Assembly: GCF_001042615.1 (NCBI RefSeq)
Contig: NZ_AP012327.1
Coordinates: 1,302,001-1,366,000 of the forward strand
Length of the DNA: 64,000 bases
DNA from: Bifidobacterium catenulatum subsp. kashiwanohense JCM 15439 = DSM 21854
GTDB lineage: Bacteria > Actinomycetota > Actinomycetes > Actinomycetales > Bifidobacteriaceae
Direction of reading: 5' to 3'
Within the stretch, counting starts at the first letter, position 1. Each line of letters opens with the position of its first letter. Both the position numbers and the translations under genes were made by a program. Below are positions 38,321-47,072 of this stretch, in pieces. Under the pieces are notes generated by a model, which was not told where the DNA came from, searched no databases, and saw only the letters and a program-made list of their open reading frames with translations.

Positions 38321-38497
38321 CTATCGTTCCTGGGCCTTATTTTCACGCTCGTCTGTTATGCCGAGCAGATGATCAATGTTTGCTTTTACTGCAACGGCCT
38401 CCCGCATTTGCCGCTGGGCTTCCCGGTATTCTGCATAAAGCTCTTTCTTTTGTCCCGCCAGCTCATGGCGGGATTTTTTTAGTGTTTCAATCTTATC
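38321..38497 (-). pseudogene. C-terminal fragment of a relaxase/mobilisation protein
   Basis: An open minus frame of 58 codons with no start: DKIETLKKSRHELAGQKKEL, YAEYREAQRQMREAV, then ANIDHLLGITDERENKAQER and TAG. This coiled-coil tail is recalled from C-termini of relaxases on Firmicutes mobile elements. Upstream it runs straight into TAA at the proposed element border, so the catalytic part has been deleted. Confidence 0.6.
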
Positions 38498-38548
38498 TTA
38501 TTTGCCTTGCCTACACTGTAGACACGGTTTTCTCAATCAGCCACTGTT

Positions 38549-39331
38549 TCACTGCATGACCGCGTACAGCAGATATTCGATATTGCCATGCGTGCCTTCA
38601 ATGGGAGATACTGTTGTAGCGCGCACGTCAAGCCCGTTGCGTTCCGCACATGCTACGACGGATGTCAACGCCTGTTCGCGTAATTCCCGGCTTTCGACAA
38701 TCCCGTTTTTCCCAAGGTTGCCTTTGCCGACCTCGAATTGCGGTTTGACCAGCAGCACAATCTGCGCCTGCGAGGCGGCGATTCTTGCGATTACAGGAAT
38801 CACATATGTCAAGGAAATGAACGACACATCAGAAACAATCATTTCCGGACGGTACGGCAAATCATCCACATACACATCGCGGATATTGACGCCGCTCATC
38901 TCGATAATACGATCGTCATACGCGATTTTCGGGTCTAACTGTCCATGTCCGACATCCAATGCGATGACCTGCGCGGCATCATTACGCAACAACACGTCAC
39001 AGAAACCTCCGGTGGACGCGCCAATATCCAAGCAATGCAATCCCTGCGCTGAACGCAATCCTGCGTCGGCGAATCGTTCGAACGCGCCGACCAGCTTGTA
39101 TGCGCCCCTGGAAACGTAATCGTCGCCCCTATCGGCTGTGATGACGTCATCGCAGCTGACTTTCGTTGACGCCTTGGTGACGTCAACACCGTTCACACTG
39201 ACTTTGCCGTCCGCGATCAGACGTTGCGCTTTGGAACGACTGTCGGTCAGACCGCGTTCCAACAACGCAACGTCAAGACGAACTACTCGAATGGAATCAC
39301 TGTTTCGCAATGGTTTTCCGATAATCGGCAT
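38549..39331 (-). CDS. tlyA: TlyA family rRNA 2'-O-methyltransferase/hemolysin
   Basis: Predicted to methylate 16S and 23S rRNA ribose positions (C1409/C1920 in mycobacteria). I chose ATG 39331 (MPIIGKPLRNSDS); a GTG at 39376 would overlap the upstream gene. In 260 residues an N-terminal S4 RNA-binding domain (RLDVALLERGLTDSRSKAQ) is followed by the SAM site CLDIGASTGGFCDVLL near 80 and KPQFEVGKGNLGKNG. Its usual partners nadK-recN are separated from it here. Confidence 0.92.
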   Translation of the reverse strand: MPIIGKPLRNSDSIRVVRLDVALLERGLTDSRSKAQRLIADGKVSVNGVDVTKASTKVSCDDVITADRGDDYVSRGAYKLVGAFERFADAGLRSAQGLHCLDIGASTGGFCDVLLRNDAAQVIALDVGHGQLDPKIAYDDRIIEMSGVNIRDVYVDDLPYRPEMIVSDVSFISLTYVIPVIARIAASQAQIVLLVKPQFEVGKGNLGKNGIVESRELREQALTSVVACAERNGLDVRATTVSPIEGTHGNIEYLLYAVMQ

Positions 39332-39341
39332 GAACTGTTCG

Positions 39342-40367
39342 CTAGGAAATGCGGAATTCCGGAACGATGATGCCACTCACGTCACGTCCGCTGTCAGCAG
39401 CGGCCCACATGGCGCTGCATGCGGCACGCAACCCGTCGACGCTGGTGACGTCGGTGACATACAGACGGTCGCCGTCAACACGAGCCTTCGTATCGCGGCA
39501 CAGCCATGCGCCCTCATCGTACACCACTTCAGGAGCGGACTCGTTGAGGCCGCACAAATCCCTGGCGATGTAGGTTGGGCGAAGATGTGCCGGCGCGAAC
39601 ATGAGTTCGTTTGGATTGGTGACGCCGGTCAACACCGCAAGGGAATCATATCCGCCACGATTGCCCGCCTCGATATCGGTGTCGAGACGGTCTCCAATGG
39701 CGAGGCACAGTTCCTTAGCCACCGGATCGTCACCATCATGGGCTGCGAGAACACGCGCCTCATCATACATGGCGGATTCCGGCTTGCCTGCGGACGAAAC
39801 CGGTTCCACACCGGTGGCGTTGATCACCGCCATGATCATGGAACCGCATCCCGGCGCGATGCCAAGCTCGCGGGGAATGGTCAGATCACGATTGGTCACA
39901 AAATAGGTTGCGCCATGCTCGACTGCATAAGCGATCTGCGCCATCTCATTCCATGACATGTCGGGATACCAGCCTTGAATGGCGGCAACCGGCTGCTCTT
40001 CCGCACAATCGACGACCTCAAGTCCCTGCTTGGACACTTCCTCACGTAGATGCTGGGCACCAAGCACGAATACCTTCGAGCCTTCAGGCACGGCACGAGC
40101 CACCATGCGTGCGGCGACAACCGACGAGGTGATGACCTGCCATGGTTCGACTTCTAGATCGAATCCTTTCAGCTGGTCCGCCACCACGGCCTGCAATCTG
40201 GACGAATTGTTGGTGGTGTACTCTACCGTCATGCCCGAAGATTCGGCCTTGCGAATGTTCTCGGCGGCATGTTCCACAGGGTTCTTGCCGCGGTAAACCA
40301 CACCATCAAGATCAAGCAACGCCAGCTTGTACGCCTCGCTGAGCGGCTGATTCGTGGACTTCAGCAT
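39342..40367 (-). CDS. HAD-IIA family hydrolase (NagD-like)
   Basis: Start at 40367 (MLKSTNQPLSEAYK); a GTG at 40385 that overlaps the upstream stop is the alternative. The 341-residue protein has LALLDLDGVVYRGKNPVEHA near residue 15 (motif I), VEYTTNNSSR (motif II) and LCLAIGDRLDTDIEAGNRGG (motif IV). The large cap domain is type IIA, as in NagD, which dephosphorylates nucleotides. It matches the gene between the TPR protein and tlyA in mycobacteria (Rv1692). Confidence 0.88.
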   Translation of the reverse strand: MLKSTNQPLSEAYKLALLDLDGVVYRGKNPVEHAAENIRKAESSGMTVEYTTNNSSRLQAVVADQLKGFDLEVEPWQVITSSVVAARMVARAVPEGSKVFVLGAQHLREEVSKQGLEVVDCAEEQPVAAIQGWYPDMSWNEMAQIAYAVEHGATYFVTNRDLTIPRELGIAPGCGSMIMAVINATGVEPVSSAGKPESAMYDEARVLAAHDGDDPVAKELCLAIGDRLDTDIEAGNRGGYDSLAVLTGVTNPNELMFAPAHLRPTYIARDLCGLNESAPEVVYDEGAWLCRDTKARVDGDRLYVTDVTSVDGLRAACSAMWAAADSGRDVSGIIVPEFRIS

Positions 40368-40381
40368 GTGGGCCACGCACC

Positions 40382-42208
40382 TCACTCGTTGTCTTCGGAG
40401 GCTTCGGAAGATTCCTCGGCCTCATCTTCGTCGCTGTAGGCTTCGCCTTCCACGGTTTCATCCGCCTCGTTGGCTTCGGCCGGCTCAGCGTTGGCCTGAG
40501 CCGCCGGCTCGTCATCGGATTCCGCGCCAGCTTCCGCTTCCTCGGCCTCAAGCTGGGTTTCATCGCTGGTTTCGCCGTTCTCGCTGATGGCTTCGGATTC
40601 GTCTTCCTCATCCTCAGGATCTTCCGGAGCATACTGCGCGTCATCTTCGGAAATGCCGAGCACGTCCATGAGTTCGTCGTTCAGCTCCTGCATGTCGTAT
40701 TCGACAACAAGATCATCGGAAGTCTCATCATCCTCAACATCGGCATACTGTAGTTCGAGCTTGTCAAGCAGACGATCCAATGCGATGGCCTCATCGGTAC
40801 GACCGGCCTCTTCAAGGAAGTACTGTTCGGCCTGCACCGCACGCATGCGGTATTCGCCAGCCAGTCCCTTGGAATGGCCCAGCGTATGCACGATCTCAAT
40901 GGCCTTGTCCCACATCTTCAAGTCACCCAAGGCACCCGCGTAGACCAAGAACATTTCAGCCTTGGCTTCGCCTCGCAGATACTTGGCGTCATCGCTCACC
41001 GCCACTTCGATGGCCTTCTTCGGCTCGCCCATGCCACGCTCGCAGTCGGCGATGAACGGCAGGTAATCCAAGAAGCCGTTCATACGGAACGCAGTGCGGA
41101 ACTCACGCAATGCAAGCTTATAATCACCCTGACGGTATGCCACGAAGGCTAGCGTCTCACGAGCGAAATCGATGCGGGAAGCCTGACGTGCCACCCACTT
41201 GGCGTGTTCGAGAGCCAGTTCCGGATTGCTTTCCTCAAGCGTGTACGCGGCAAGAATGTGCAGACCGATGTTCTCCGCATGCTCCTTCGACAGTCCACGC
41301 AGGCGTTCACGATCGTCGGTGGTGAGCATGCGCCATTCGATACCCTTCGGCATCTTCGGCTCGTCAGGACGACGATGCGTGTACGGATTCTGAGAGGGGA
41401 AGCTCATCGTGCCATCGGAATTGCGGCGTGGCTTGGCCATGTACTCGCCACGCTTCTCCTCACGGTAAGCCATCTTCTCTTCACGGGTGAACTCGCGGCG
41501 TTCCTCACCCTGCTGCTGGTCACGATCCTTGTGGAAGTCGCGACGCTGGTCGTCACGACGGAAGTCCTTACGATCACCATCACGGAAATTACGACGGCCG
41601 CCGTCACGACGATCATTGCCACGGTGGTTATCGCGGTGGAAGTTGCGGCGTTCGCCATCACGGCGGAAGTCCTTACGATCACCGTCACGATGGAAGTCAC
41701 GACGCTCACCATCACGGTAGTTGCGGCGTTCACCGTCACGATGGAAATCCCTGCGATCGTTGTCGCGGTGGAAGCTACGGCGATCACCGTCACGGCGGAA
41801 GTCCTTACGATCACCGTCACGACGATCGTCACGACGGAAACCGGAACGCTCGCCATCGCGCTGATAGCGCGGATTGTCTCCACGACCGCCACGATAACCG
41901 CGATGATCGTCACGACGCTCGCCGTCACGGTTGAACTTGCGCGGACCGTTATGGAAGCGGCGCTCCTGGCCTTCCCCCTCACCGTCACGACGGAAATCGC
42001 GGTCGCGGTGGAAATTGCCGCCATTGCCTTTGCGATATCCGCCCTTATGGTCGTCGTTATGGAAGCCTCCGGCCTTGTGGCCGTAGGACTTGCCGCCATT
42101 GCCGCGCGGCTTGAATCCCTTGCCGCCGCGATTGCCCGGCTTGCCCGAGCCGTAGGACTTGTGGTTGCCGTAGGACTTGCCGCGCGATCCGCGCTGTTCT
42201 TCTGCCAT
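40382..42208 (-). CDS. TPR protein with Arg/Asp-rich repeat N-terminus and acidic tail
   Basis: Start at 42208 (MAEEQRGSRGKSYG). Of 608 residues, about 1-265 are low-complexity, Arg/Asp/Gly-rich, with repeated RRDGERRDFHRDGDRKDF-type units and early GG-rich patches (GGKGFKPRGNGGKSYGH). From 268, SFPSQNPYTHRRPDEP leads to a helical repeat region, 300-480, with TPR-like segments (ALEHAKWVARQA, ALREFRTAFRMNG). The last 75 or so residues are strongly acidic. This fits an RNA-binding basic region plus a protein-binding scaffold. It corresponds to the TPR gene (Rv1691) between tyrS and the HAD gene in mycobacteria. Function unknown. Confidence 0.8.
   Translation of the reverse strand: MAEEQRGSRGKSYGNHKSYGSGKPGNRGGKGFKPRGNGGKSYGHKAGGFHNDDHKGGYRKGNGGNFHRDRDFRRDGEGEGQERRFHNGPRKFNRDGERRDDHRGYRGGRGDNPRYQRDGERSGFRRDDRRDGDRKDFRRDGDRRSFHRDNDRRDFHRDGERRNYRDGERRDFHRDGDRKDFRRDGERRNFHRDNHRGNDRRDGGRRNFRDGDRKDFRRDDQRRDFHKDRDQQQGEERREFTREEKMAYREEKRGEYMAKPRRNSDGTMSFPSQNPYTHRRPDEPKMPKGIEWRMLTTDDRERLRGLSKEHAENIGLHILAAYTLEESNPELALEHAKWVARQASRIDFARETLAFVAYRQGDYKLALREFRTAFRMNGFLDYLPFIADCERGMGEPKKAIEVAVSDDAKYLRGEAKAEMFLVYAGALGDLKMWDKAIEIVHTLGHSKGLAGEYRMRAVQAEQYFLEEAGRTDEAIALDRLLDKLELQYADVEDDETSDDLVVEYDMQELNDELMDVLGISEDDAQYAPEDPEDEEDESEAISENGETSDETQLEAEEAEAGAESDDEPAAQANAEPAEANEADETVEGEAYSDEDEAEESSEASEDNE
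41540..41990 (-). repeat. Degenerate tandem repeats inside the TPR gene
   Basis: Units of roughly 20-40 bases built on CTTACGATCACCGTCACG / CGGCGTTC (plus-strand reading) recur many times and encode the RD/RDGE repeats. The array stays in frame, so it may expand and contract by slippage. Confidence 0.7.
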
Positions 42209-42291
42209 GCTGTTCCTTATATTCCTTGTATTCCTTGAGGAGGATCTTTGTTGTTCTTCGCTTACGTTTGCTTGTGCCGCTCGCGATTGCC

Positions 42292-43599
42292 TCACGCGTT
42301 TTCGACGACGCCAAGGGCCTTCTTGCCACGGCGAATCAATGCGAAACGACCATGCAGGAAATCGTTTTCGTTCAAAATCTGCTCTTCATCTTCAACACGG
42401 GCGTTGTTCAGATACACGCCGCCGGCCTTGATCGTCTTGCGCGCTTCGGAAATCGACTTGAACAGTCCGGCCTTCATGCCGGCTTCCGCCACACGGTCGC
42501 CCACCGCGGCCTTGGCGAACTCACCATCGATCTTCACACCGTCAAGAGCAGCTTCAAGCGTAGCCTCGTCAACACCTGCAAGATCGCCGCCACGGCCGAA
42601 CAGCGCACCGGCCGCCTCAATGGCCTGTCGGGTGGCTTCCTCACCATGAACCAGGCTGGTGACCTCCCAGGCCAAGGTGCGTTGCGCCTCACGCGCGCCC
42701 GGATTGGTCTTGCTTTCCTCCACAAGACGTTCAATCTCCACCTTCGGCAGGAACGTGAACACCTTCAGCAGGTTTTCCATCTCGCTGTCGGGACGGTTGA
42801 ACCAGAACTGGTAGAACTTGTACGGGCTCAGCATGGTTCCGTCGAGCCAGACGGCGTTACCCTCGGACTTGCCGAACTTCTTGCCTTGAGCGTCGGTGAT
42901 GATCGGGCTGGTGAACACGCTCACATCCACGCCACGTACCTTGTGGATCAGGTCAAGACCGGACGTGAGGTTGCCCCACTGGTCGGATCCGCCAAGCTCA
43001 AGCACGCAATGGTATTCGTCGAACAGGTGCAGGAAGTCGTTGCCTTGCAGCACCTGGTAGCTGAACTCGGTGAAGGAAATGCCATCTTCGGAATTCAGTC
43101 GACGGGCAACGGTGTCTTTGGCGAGCATGGTGCCCAAACGGAAGTTCTTGCCAACGTCACGCAGGAAGTCGATGACGTTCATGGAGGCAGTCCAATCGTA
43201 ATTGGACACAAAACGAACCGGGTTGCTGCCTTCCACTTCGAGAATGCCGCCAATCTGCGCCTTCAGACGCTCGGCCCAACCAGCCACGACGTCTTTCGGA
43301 TTGAGCGTACGTTCGCCCGACTGGCGAGGATCGCCGATCAAGCCGGTGGCGCCGCCTACCAGAGCGATCGGATGATGGCCCGCTGCCTGAAGGTGACGCA
43401 TGTTGATGAGCTGCACCAAATTGCCGATATGCAGAGAGGCAGCAGTCGGATCGAAACCGCAATAATAGGAAATGGGATCTCCGTTCAACGCTTCGGCGAG
43501 TCGATCCCTGTCAGTGGACTGGGAAATCAACCCGCGCCATTCCAGTTCATCGAGGACGGACTCGAAACCGGCCTCCTTGAAATCGATGACGTGAGCCAT
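42292..43599 (-). CDS. tyrS: Tyrosyl-tRNA synthetase
   Basis: Class I aminoacyl-tRNA synthetase. The 435 residues carry the HIGH-type motif HIGNLVQ near residue 57, [11 protein letters not shown], the tyrosine-binding QGNDFLHLF and the KMSKS-type [10 protein letters not shown] near 245. The C-terminal S4-like RNA-binding domain ([19 protein letters not shown]) is intact. It is upstream of the TPR-HAD-tlyA genes on the same strand. Confidence 0.96.
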   Translation of the reverse strand: MAHVIDFKEAGFESVLDELEWRGLISQSTDRDRLAEALNGDPISYYCGFDPTAASLHIGNLVQLINMRHLQAAGHHPIALVGGATGLIGDPRQSGERTLNPKDVVAGWAERLKAQIGGILEVEGSNPVRFVSNYDWTASMNVIDFLRDVGKNFRLGTMLAKDTVARRLNSEDGISFTEFSYQVLQGNDFLHLFDEYHCVLELGGSDQWGNLTSGLDLIHKVRGVDVSVFTSPIITDAQGKKFGKSEGNAVWLDGTMLSPYKFYQFWFNRPDSEMENLLKVFTFLPKVEIERLVEESKTNPGAREAQRTLAWEVTSLVHGEEATRQAIEAAGALFGRGGDLAGVDEATLEAALDGVKIDGEFAKAAVGDRVAEAGMKAGLFKSISEARKTIKAGGVYLNNARVEDEEQILNENDFLHGRFALIRRGKKALGVVENA

Positions 43600-43770
43600 A
43601 GCTGTGTTTTCTCCCTATTGGATTGCGGATGATACTGCGTTTTACGCATCCTACAGTCTCGCAGAAGATGAAGACAGGCACACGCGGTGTTTTTGCCATC
43701 ATCCATCAACCATCGTGCATACAAGTAAAGTTAGAAGGAGAATCCCCATACCAAGAAGGGAGATATCTGT

Positions 43771-45615
43771 ATGGACCGCAAAGGCATGAAGGTTGCGGCT
43801 AAGAAAGCCCAGAGAAAACATTATTGGATGATAGTCGTCATTTGTCTGTTCGCTTCGGTATTCGGTGTTGCGTACGCATCATCGACGCTCTCGGTCAACA
43901 TCAACATTTCGGTCAGCGCCCCGCAAACAGAGGATTCCACGCAATCCAACGATATGTATGGCGTATTGCGGGATCTTGCCATAGGCAATGAAGACAATGC
44001 CCGTGAAAAAGTCAAGCAAAACCAAGAGCAGATCGTCAACAACGATACCGATGCCATGTTCGGCCGCCGTCGCGGCGTAATCGCGTCCCTGCTCAACTCG
44101 TTTGCATCAGGATCGCTGGTGGTTGCCATTGTCGATGCCGTCAATTCCGTCATCCATAACGGCGGAATCTCCATTGCGGTTCCAATCATTCTTTCTTTTG
44201 CCGTCTATATTTTCATCTGGCTGTTCATTCAGGAAACGTATCGCGTCGTCATGATGCGCATGCTGTTGGAAGGACGATTCTACGACAAACTGCCGGCATC
44301 GCGCTTCTTTTACCCCATCCACACGCACGCATGGCTTCGGATAGCCTGGACCATGTTCGTGGAAAATGTGTTCCTGTTCCTTTGGAGCCTTACCATCATC
44401 GGTTTCTTCATCAAACAGTATTCCTACCGTATGGTGCCGTATATCATTGCGGAGAATCCAAACATCAAAGCCTTGGACGCTATTCGCCTGTCCCGACATA
44501 TGATGAAAGGGCATAAATGGGAATGCTTCGTGGCGGACTGCTCGTTTCTTGGCTGGTATCTGCTCAACCTCGTCACTTTTGGTCTGATCGGTATCTTTTA
44601 CTCCAATGGCTACAACGCCGCATTTTTCGCCGAGTATTACGTGTATCTGCGCACGTTGGCCAAGGACAACGGCATTGAAGGCGCCAAGATGCTCAACGAC
44701 GAATACCTGTATGCCAAGGCCGATCCGCAAACGCTTCATACCGCATATGCCGACGTCGCCCAGTCCGTGGCACAGCTCGAACAAGGACTCTCCCCCGCCC
44801 TCAAGCCGCGTGGATTCACCGGAATCCTGTCCGAATGGTTCGGCATCCGTATTCTGCATGCCGATGCGGTGAACCGTTATGAGGAATATCGCGAGGATCT
44901 TCATCAAATGCAGATTGGCAAGGATATTTTGGAAGGTAACATCTATCCGGGGCGTCTCGCACCTGCTCCCATATCATTCAAATTCCGCGAATCACATACG
45001 ATCAGTGCTGACCGTAGCTATTCGCTGGTCAATCTAGTCATGATGTTCTTCATGTTCTGCTTCGTCGGCTGGGTGTGGGAGGTAAGCCTCGCATTCATTT
45101 CCGAAGGCATGTTCGTGAATCGTGGAACCTTGCATGGCCCATGGTTACCAATTTACGGCACTGGCGGAGTGATCATTCTGATTCTGCTCAAAAAGCTGCG
45201 TGAGAAGCCCGTATTAGAGTTCGTGGCGACCATGGTGCTGTGCGGATGCTTGGAATACTTCTCGTCGTGGTATCTGGAAATGACGCATGACGGCCAGCGT
45301 TGGTGGGATTACACCGGATACTTTCTAAATGTCAACGGCCGTATCTGCGCCGAAGGATTATTGACGTTCGGCCTTGGCGGATTGGCCATCGTCTATTTGC
45401 TGGCTCCGGCCCTCGACAATCTGCTCAGCCGAATCGATACGCAAAAGCTTAGCATTGTGGCTGTCATGCTGCTCGTGCTGTATTGCGCCGACCAAGTGTA
45501 TTCCACACAGCATCCGAATATCGGCGAGGGCATCACCGACTACAAGGGATCAGATACGTCGCTGGAAGCGCCCATTCCGTACGAAATCAGTAAACGATCC
45601 AATGGACTGCCATAG
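43771..45615 (+). CDS. Membrane protein with DUF975-like and CmpB-type domains
   Basis: Start at 43771 (MDRKGMKVAAKK) after AAGGGAG. The 614-residue protein has one N-terminal transmembrane segment near 20-40, several more near 110-170 and 195-285 in a DUF975-like region (SYRMVPYIIAENPNIKALDA), a soluble linker, then a CmpB-type ABC-permease-like domain from about 415: FCFVGWVWEVSLAFISEG, VNRGTLHGPWLPIYG, CLEYFSSWYLE, RWWDYTGYFLNVNGR. The last domain recurs in the convergent neighbour. Function is unknown; membrane or envelope homeostasis is a guess. Confidence 0.75.
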   Translation: MDRKGMKVAAKKAQRKHYWMIVVICLFASVFGVAYASSTLSVNINISVSAPQTEDSTQSNDMYGVLRDLAIGNEDNAREKVKQNQEQIVNNDTDAMFGRRRGVIASLLNSFASGSLVVAIVDAVNSVIHNGGISIAVPIILSFAVYIFIWLFIQETYRVVMMRMLLEGRFYDKLPASRFFYPIHTHAWLRIAWTMFVENVFLFLWSLTIIGFFIKQYSYRMVPYIIAENPNIKALDAIRLSRHMMKGHKWECFVADCSFLGWYLLNLVTFGLIGIFYSNGYNAAFFAEYYVYLRTLAKDNGIEGAKMLNDEYLYAKADPQTLHTAYADVAQSVAQLEQGLSPALKPRGFTGILSEWFGIRILHADAVNRYEEYREDLHQMQIGKDILEGNIYPGRLAPAPISFKFRESHTISADRSYSLVNLVMMFFMFCFVGWVWEVSLAFISEGMFVNRGTLHGPWLPIYGTGGVIILILLKKLREKPVLEFVATMVLCGCLEYFSSWYLEMTHDGQRWWDYTGYFLNVNGRICAEGLLTFGLGGLAIVYLLAPALDNLLSRIDTQKLSIVAVMLLVLYCADQVYSTQHPNIGEGITDYKGSDTSLEAPIPYEISKRSNGLP

Positions 45616-45654
45616 CGTGATTGTCATGCAAATCGCATATCGCAAACAATAATG

Positions 45655-45692
45655 GAAATTGCCTGTCGTTCTTTCGAGCGGCAGGCAATTTC
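45655..45692. terminator. Bidirectional terminator
   Basis: GAAATTGCCTGTCG ... CGGCAGGCAATTTC hairpin with one mismatch, between the two convergent CmpB-domain genes. Confidence 0.75.
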
Positions 45693-45713
45693 ATGTCGTT
45701 GCTTATTGCGCGA

Positions 45714-46517
45714 TTATTTGCGACGCAGCATTTCGTGCAGAGTTTCGATGATCTTGCTGTATTTGATGGAATCCGTGAAACGCAGGCGTGGGAATGCGTT
45801 GATCATACGACGCTGCTGCTTGTTCAGGATAGATGCGGCAGTGGCCTGCATACTGGCAAGAATCTCCTGCGAAGAGTCCGACCAGTCCTGAACCTTGTCT
45901 TGTACCTTGTCACGGAATTTGTCTCGGAAAACGTCCTTGCCCCATTGCAGAGAATCGCCGGCCTTCTCCGCATATGCCTGCACGGTTTCACTGAACTTCG
46001 CAAGATTATCGGCCAAATCGATGATGCCAAGCACTGTGATAATGGTATCCGCGACGATAAGCGCCATGAAAATCACACACATCCAATGCACCGCCGGCAA
46101 AGGAATCATCTGTGTGACACGATTCACTTCAGGCTGTATCACATCTGTGATGAGCACACCCAGCAGACCGAACACCACCGCTCCAAGCAAACAAATGCGC
46201 CCTTGAACGTTGAATCGGAGATGACTGTAATCCCACCACCGCGCGTGGAATAGCTTTTCCATGCCCCATGACGTGATGTATTCAAGTATGCATGCGCCAA
46301 TCGAGGAGATGAGAAAAACAGCGAAGGGATTATGCAGATCATGCAGCAGCATAATCGCAAGAACGGCTCCACAACCGTAGATCGGACAGACGGGACCATT
46401 CAGGAAACCACGATTCACCAAACGACGTTCCGAAACGGACACAAGAATCGACTCGTATACCCATCCGGCAAATGAATAGAACAGAAACCATAAGAACAGG
46501 TATTCCAACAGGAGCAT
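45714..46517 (-). CDS. CmpB-type putative ABC transporter permease
   Basis: A 267-residue protein with four or five hydrophobic segments and the CmpB signature: FAGWVYESILVSVSERRLVN, GPVCPIYGCGAVL, ILEYITSWGMEKLFHARWWD and FNVQGRICLLGAV. The cytosolic C-terminus (about 180-267) is charged and helical. Clearly paralogous to the C-terminal part of the convergent 43771 gene. It is followed from the upstream side by an HD-domain gene, 12 bases away, so the pair forms an operon. Confidence 0.8.
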   Translation of the reverse strand: MLLLEYLFLWFLFYSFAGWVYESILVSVSERRLVNRGFLNGPVCPIYGCGAVLAIMLLHDLHNPFAVFLISSIGACILEYITSWGMEKLFHARWWDYSHLRFNVQGRICLLGAVVFGLLGVLITDVIQPEVNRVTQMIPLPAVHWMCVIFMALIVADTIITVLGIIDLADNLAKFSETVQAYAEKAGDSLQWGKDVFRDKFRDKVQDKVQDWSDSSQEILASMQATAASILNKQQRRMINAFPRLRFTDSIKYSKIIETLHEMLRRK

Positions 46518-46529
46518 GCCTTTGAGCCG

Positions 46530-47039
46530 TCACTTTCCACTTATGCACGTATTGGTTTTCGTCTTATAGAAGCGGTCAAAGCTGAACGTCTCCCGTGTGG
46601 CGCTGATCTTATCTGCGATAGTCACCAAATACCCTTCAAGATACCGAGGCGGTATCGGTGTCAAAGGAAACATATGGTTCTCAATGCTGTCACGTTCCAC
46701 TCTATTGAGATGGAAATCACGCATGGCATTGCGCATGGCGGTGCCACCATGGGTGAAACCATGCATACGATGCCGGCCACCATCATGAGCATGCCAGTCG
46801 TATAGAAAATAATCATGCAGCAGAGCGGCGCGAATCAACGAATGCAAATCCACCCTATGCCATAAGTGCAACCTGTCTGCAATCCATACGGTCAGACAGG
46901 CCACACGAATGGAATGCGCAAACGTGGTGACCACGCCATGCTGGTAACAGACTCTTTCGATCTGCATATGCTCATGGCATAGTATTTCCTGGCCGTGAAG
47001 CCGAACAAGCTGCTGTATCTGCGTTCGTGTCAGTGGCAC
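46530..47039 (-). CDS. HD-domain phosphohydrolase
   Basis: A 169-residue protein with the metal-binding set: H in VVTTFAHSIRVACL, HD in RAALLHDYFLYDW near residue 72, and later H and D in IENHMFPLTP and VTIADKISATRE, the HD-superfamily pattern. It is short, a single domain with no fused module. Substrates of such stand-alone proteins are nucleotides or cyclic nucleotides; none can be assigned. It is operonic with the CmpB gene. Confidence 0.8.
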   Translation of the reverse strand: MPLTRTQIQQLVRLHGQEILCHEHMQIERVCYQHGVVTTFAHSIRVACLTVWIADRLHLWHRVDLHSLIRAALLHDYFLYDWHAHDGGRHRMHGFTHGGTAMRNAMRDFHLNRVERDSIENHMFPLTPIPPRYLEGYLVTIADKISATRETFSFDRFYKTKTNTCISGK

Positions 47040-47072
47040 CGCTTTGCCTTTGTTTATGTATTGTTGCTGTGG

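Larger units (their letters stand above)
35990..38503. mobile_element. Decayed Firmicutes-type conjugative/mobilisable element remnant
   Basis: A block of about 2.5 kb with lower GC and different codon use from its neighbours. Its contents recall the accessory region of Tn916-type elements: a sigma-like gene, a cysteine-rich KTR gene, a zinc-finger protein, an XRE regulator on the opposite strand, then a palindrome cluster and the tail of a relaxase. No integrase, excisionase or resistance gene remains. CTTATTT occurs at both proposed borders (35990 and 38497), a possible but weak direct repeat. The boundaries are inferred. Confidence 0.7.

Noticed and set aside
38158-38346. Short frames with NACWGAPPNPL-like sequence
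   Set aside because: They arise from the palindrome cluster and are a well-known type of spurious annotation in Firmicutes elements.
41204-42238. Long plus-strand frame (344 codons) with repeated TVTTEV-type sequence
   Set aside because: It is the antisense shadow of the Arg/Asp repeat arm of the TPR gene; the repetition follows from the repeat DNA, and there is no ribosome-binding site.
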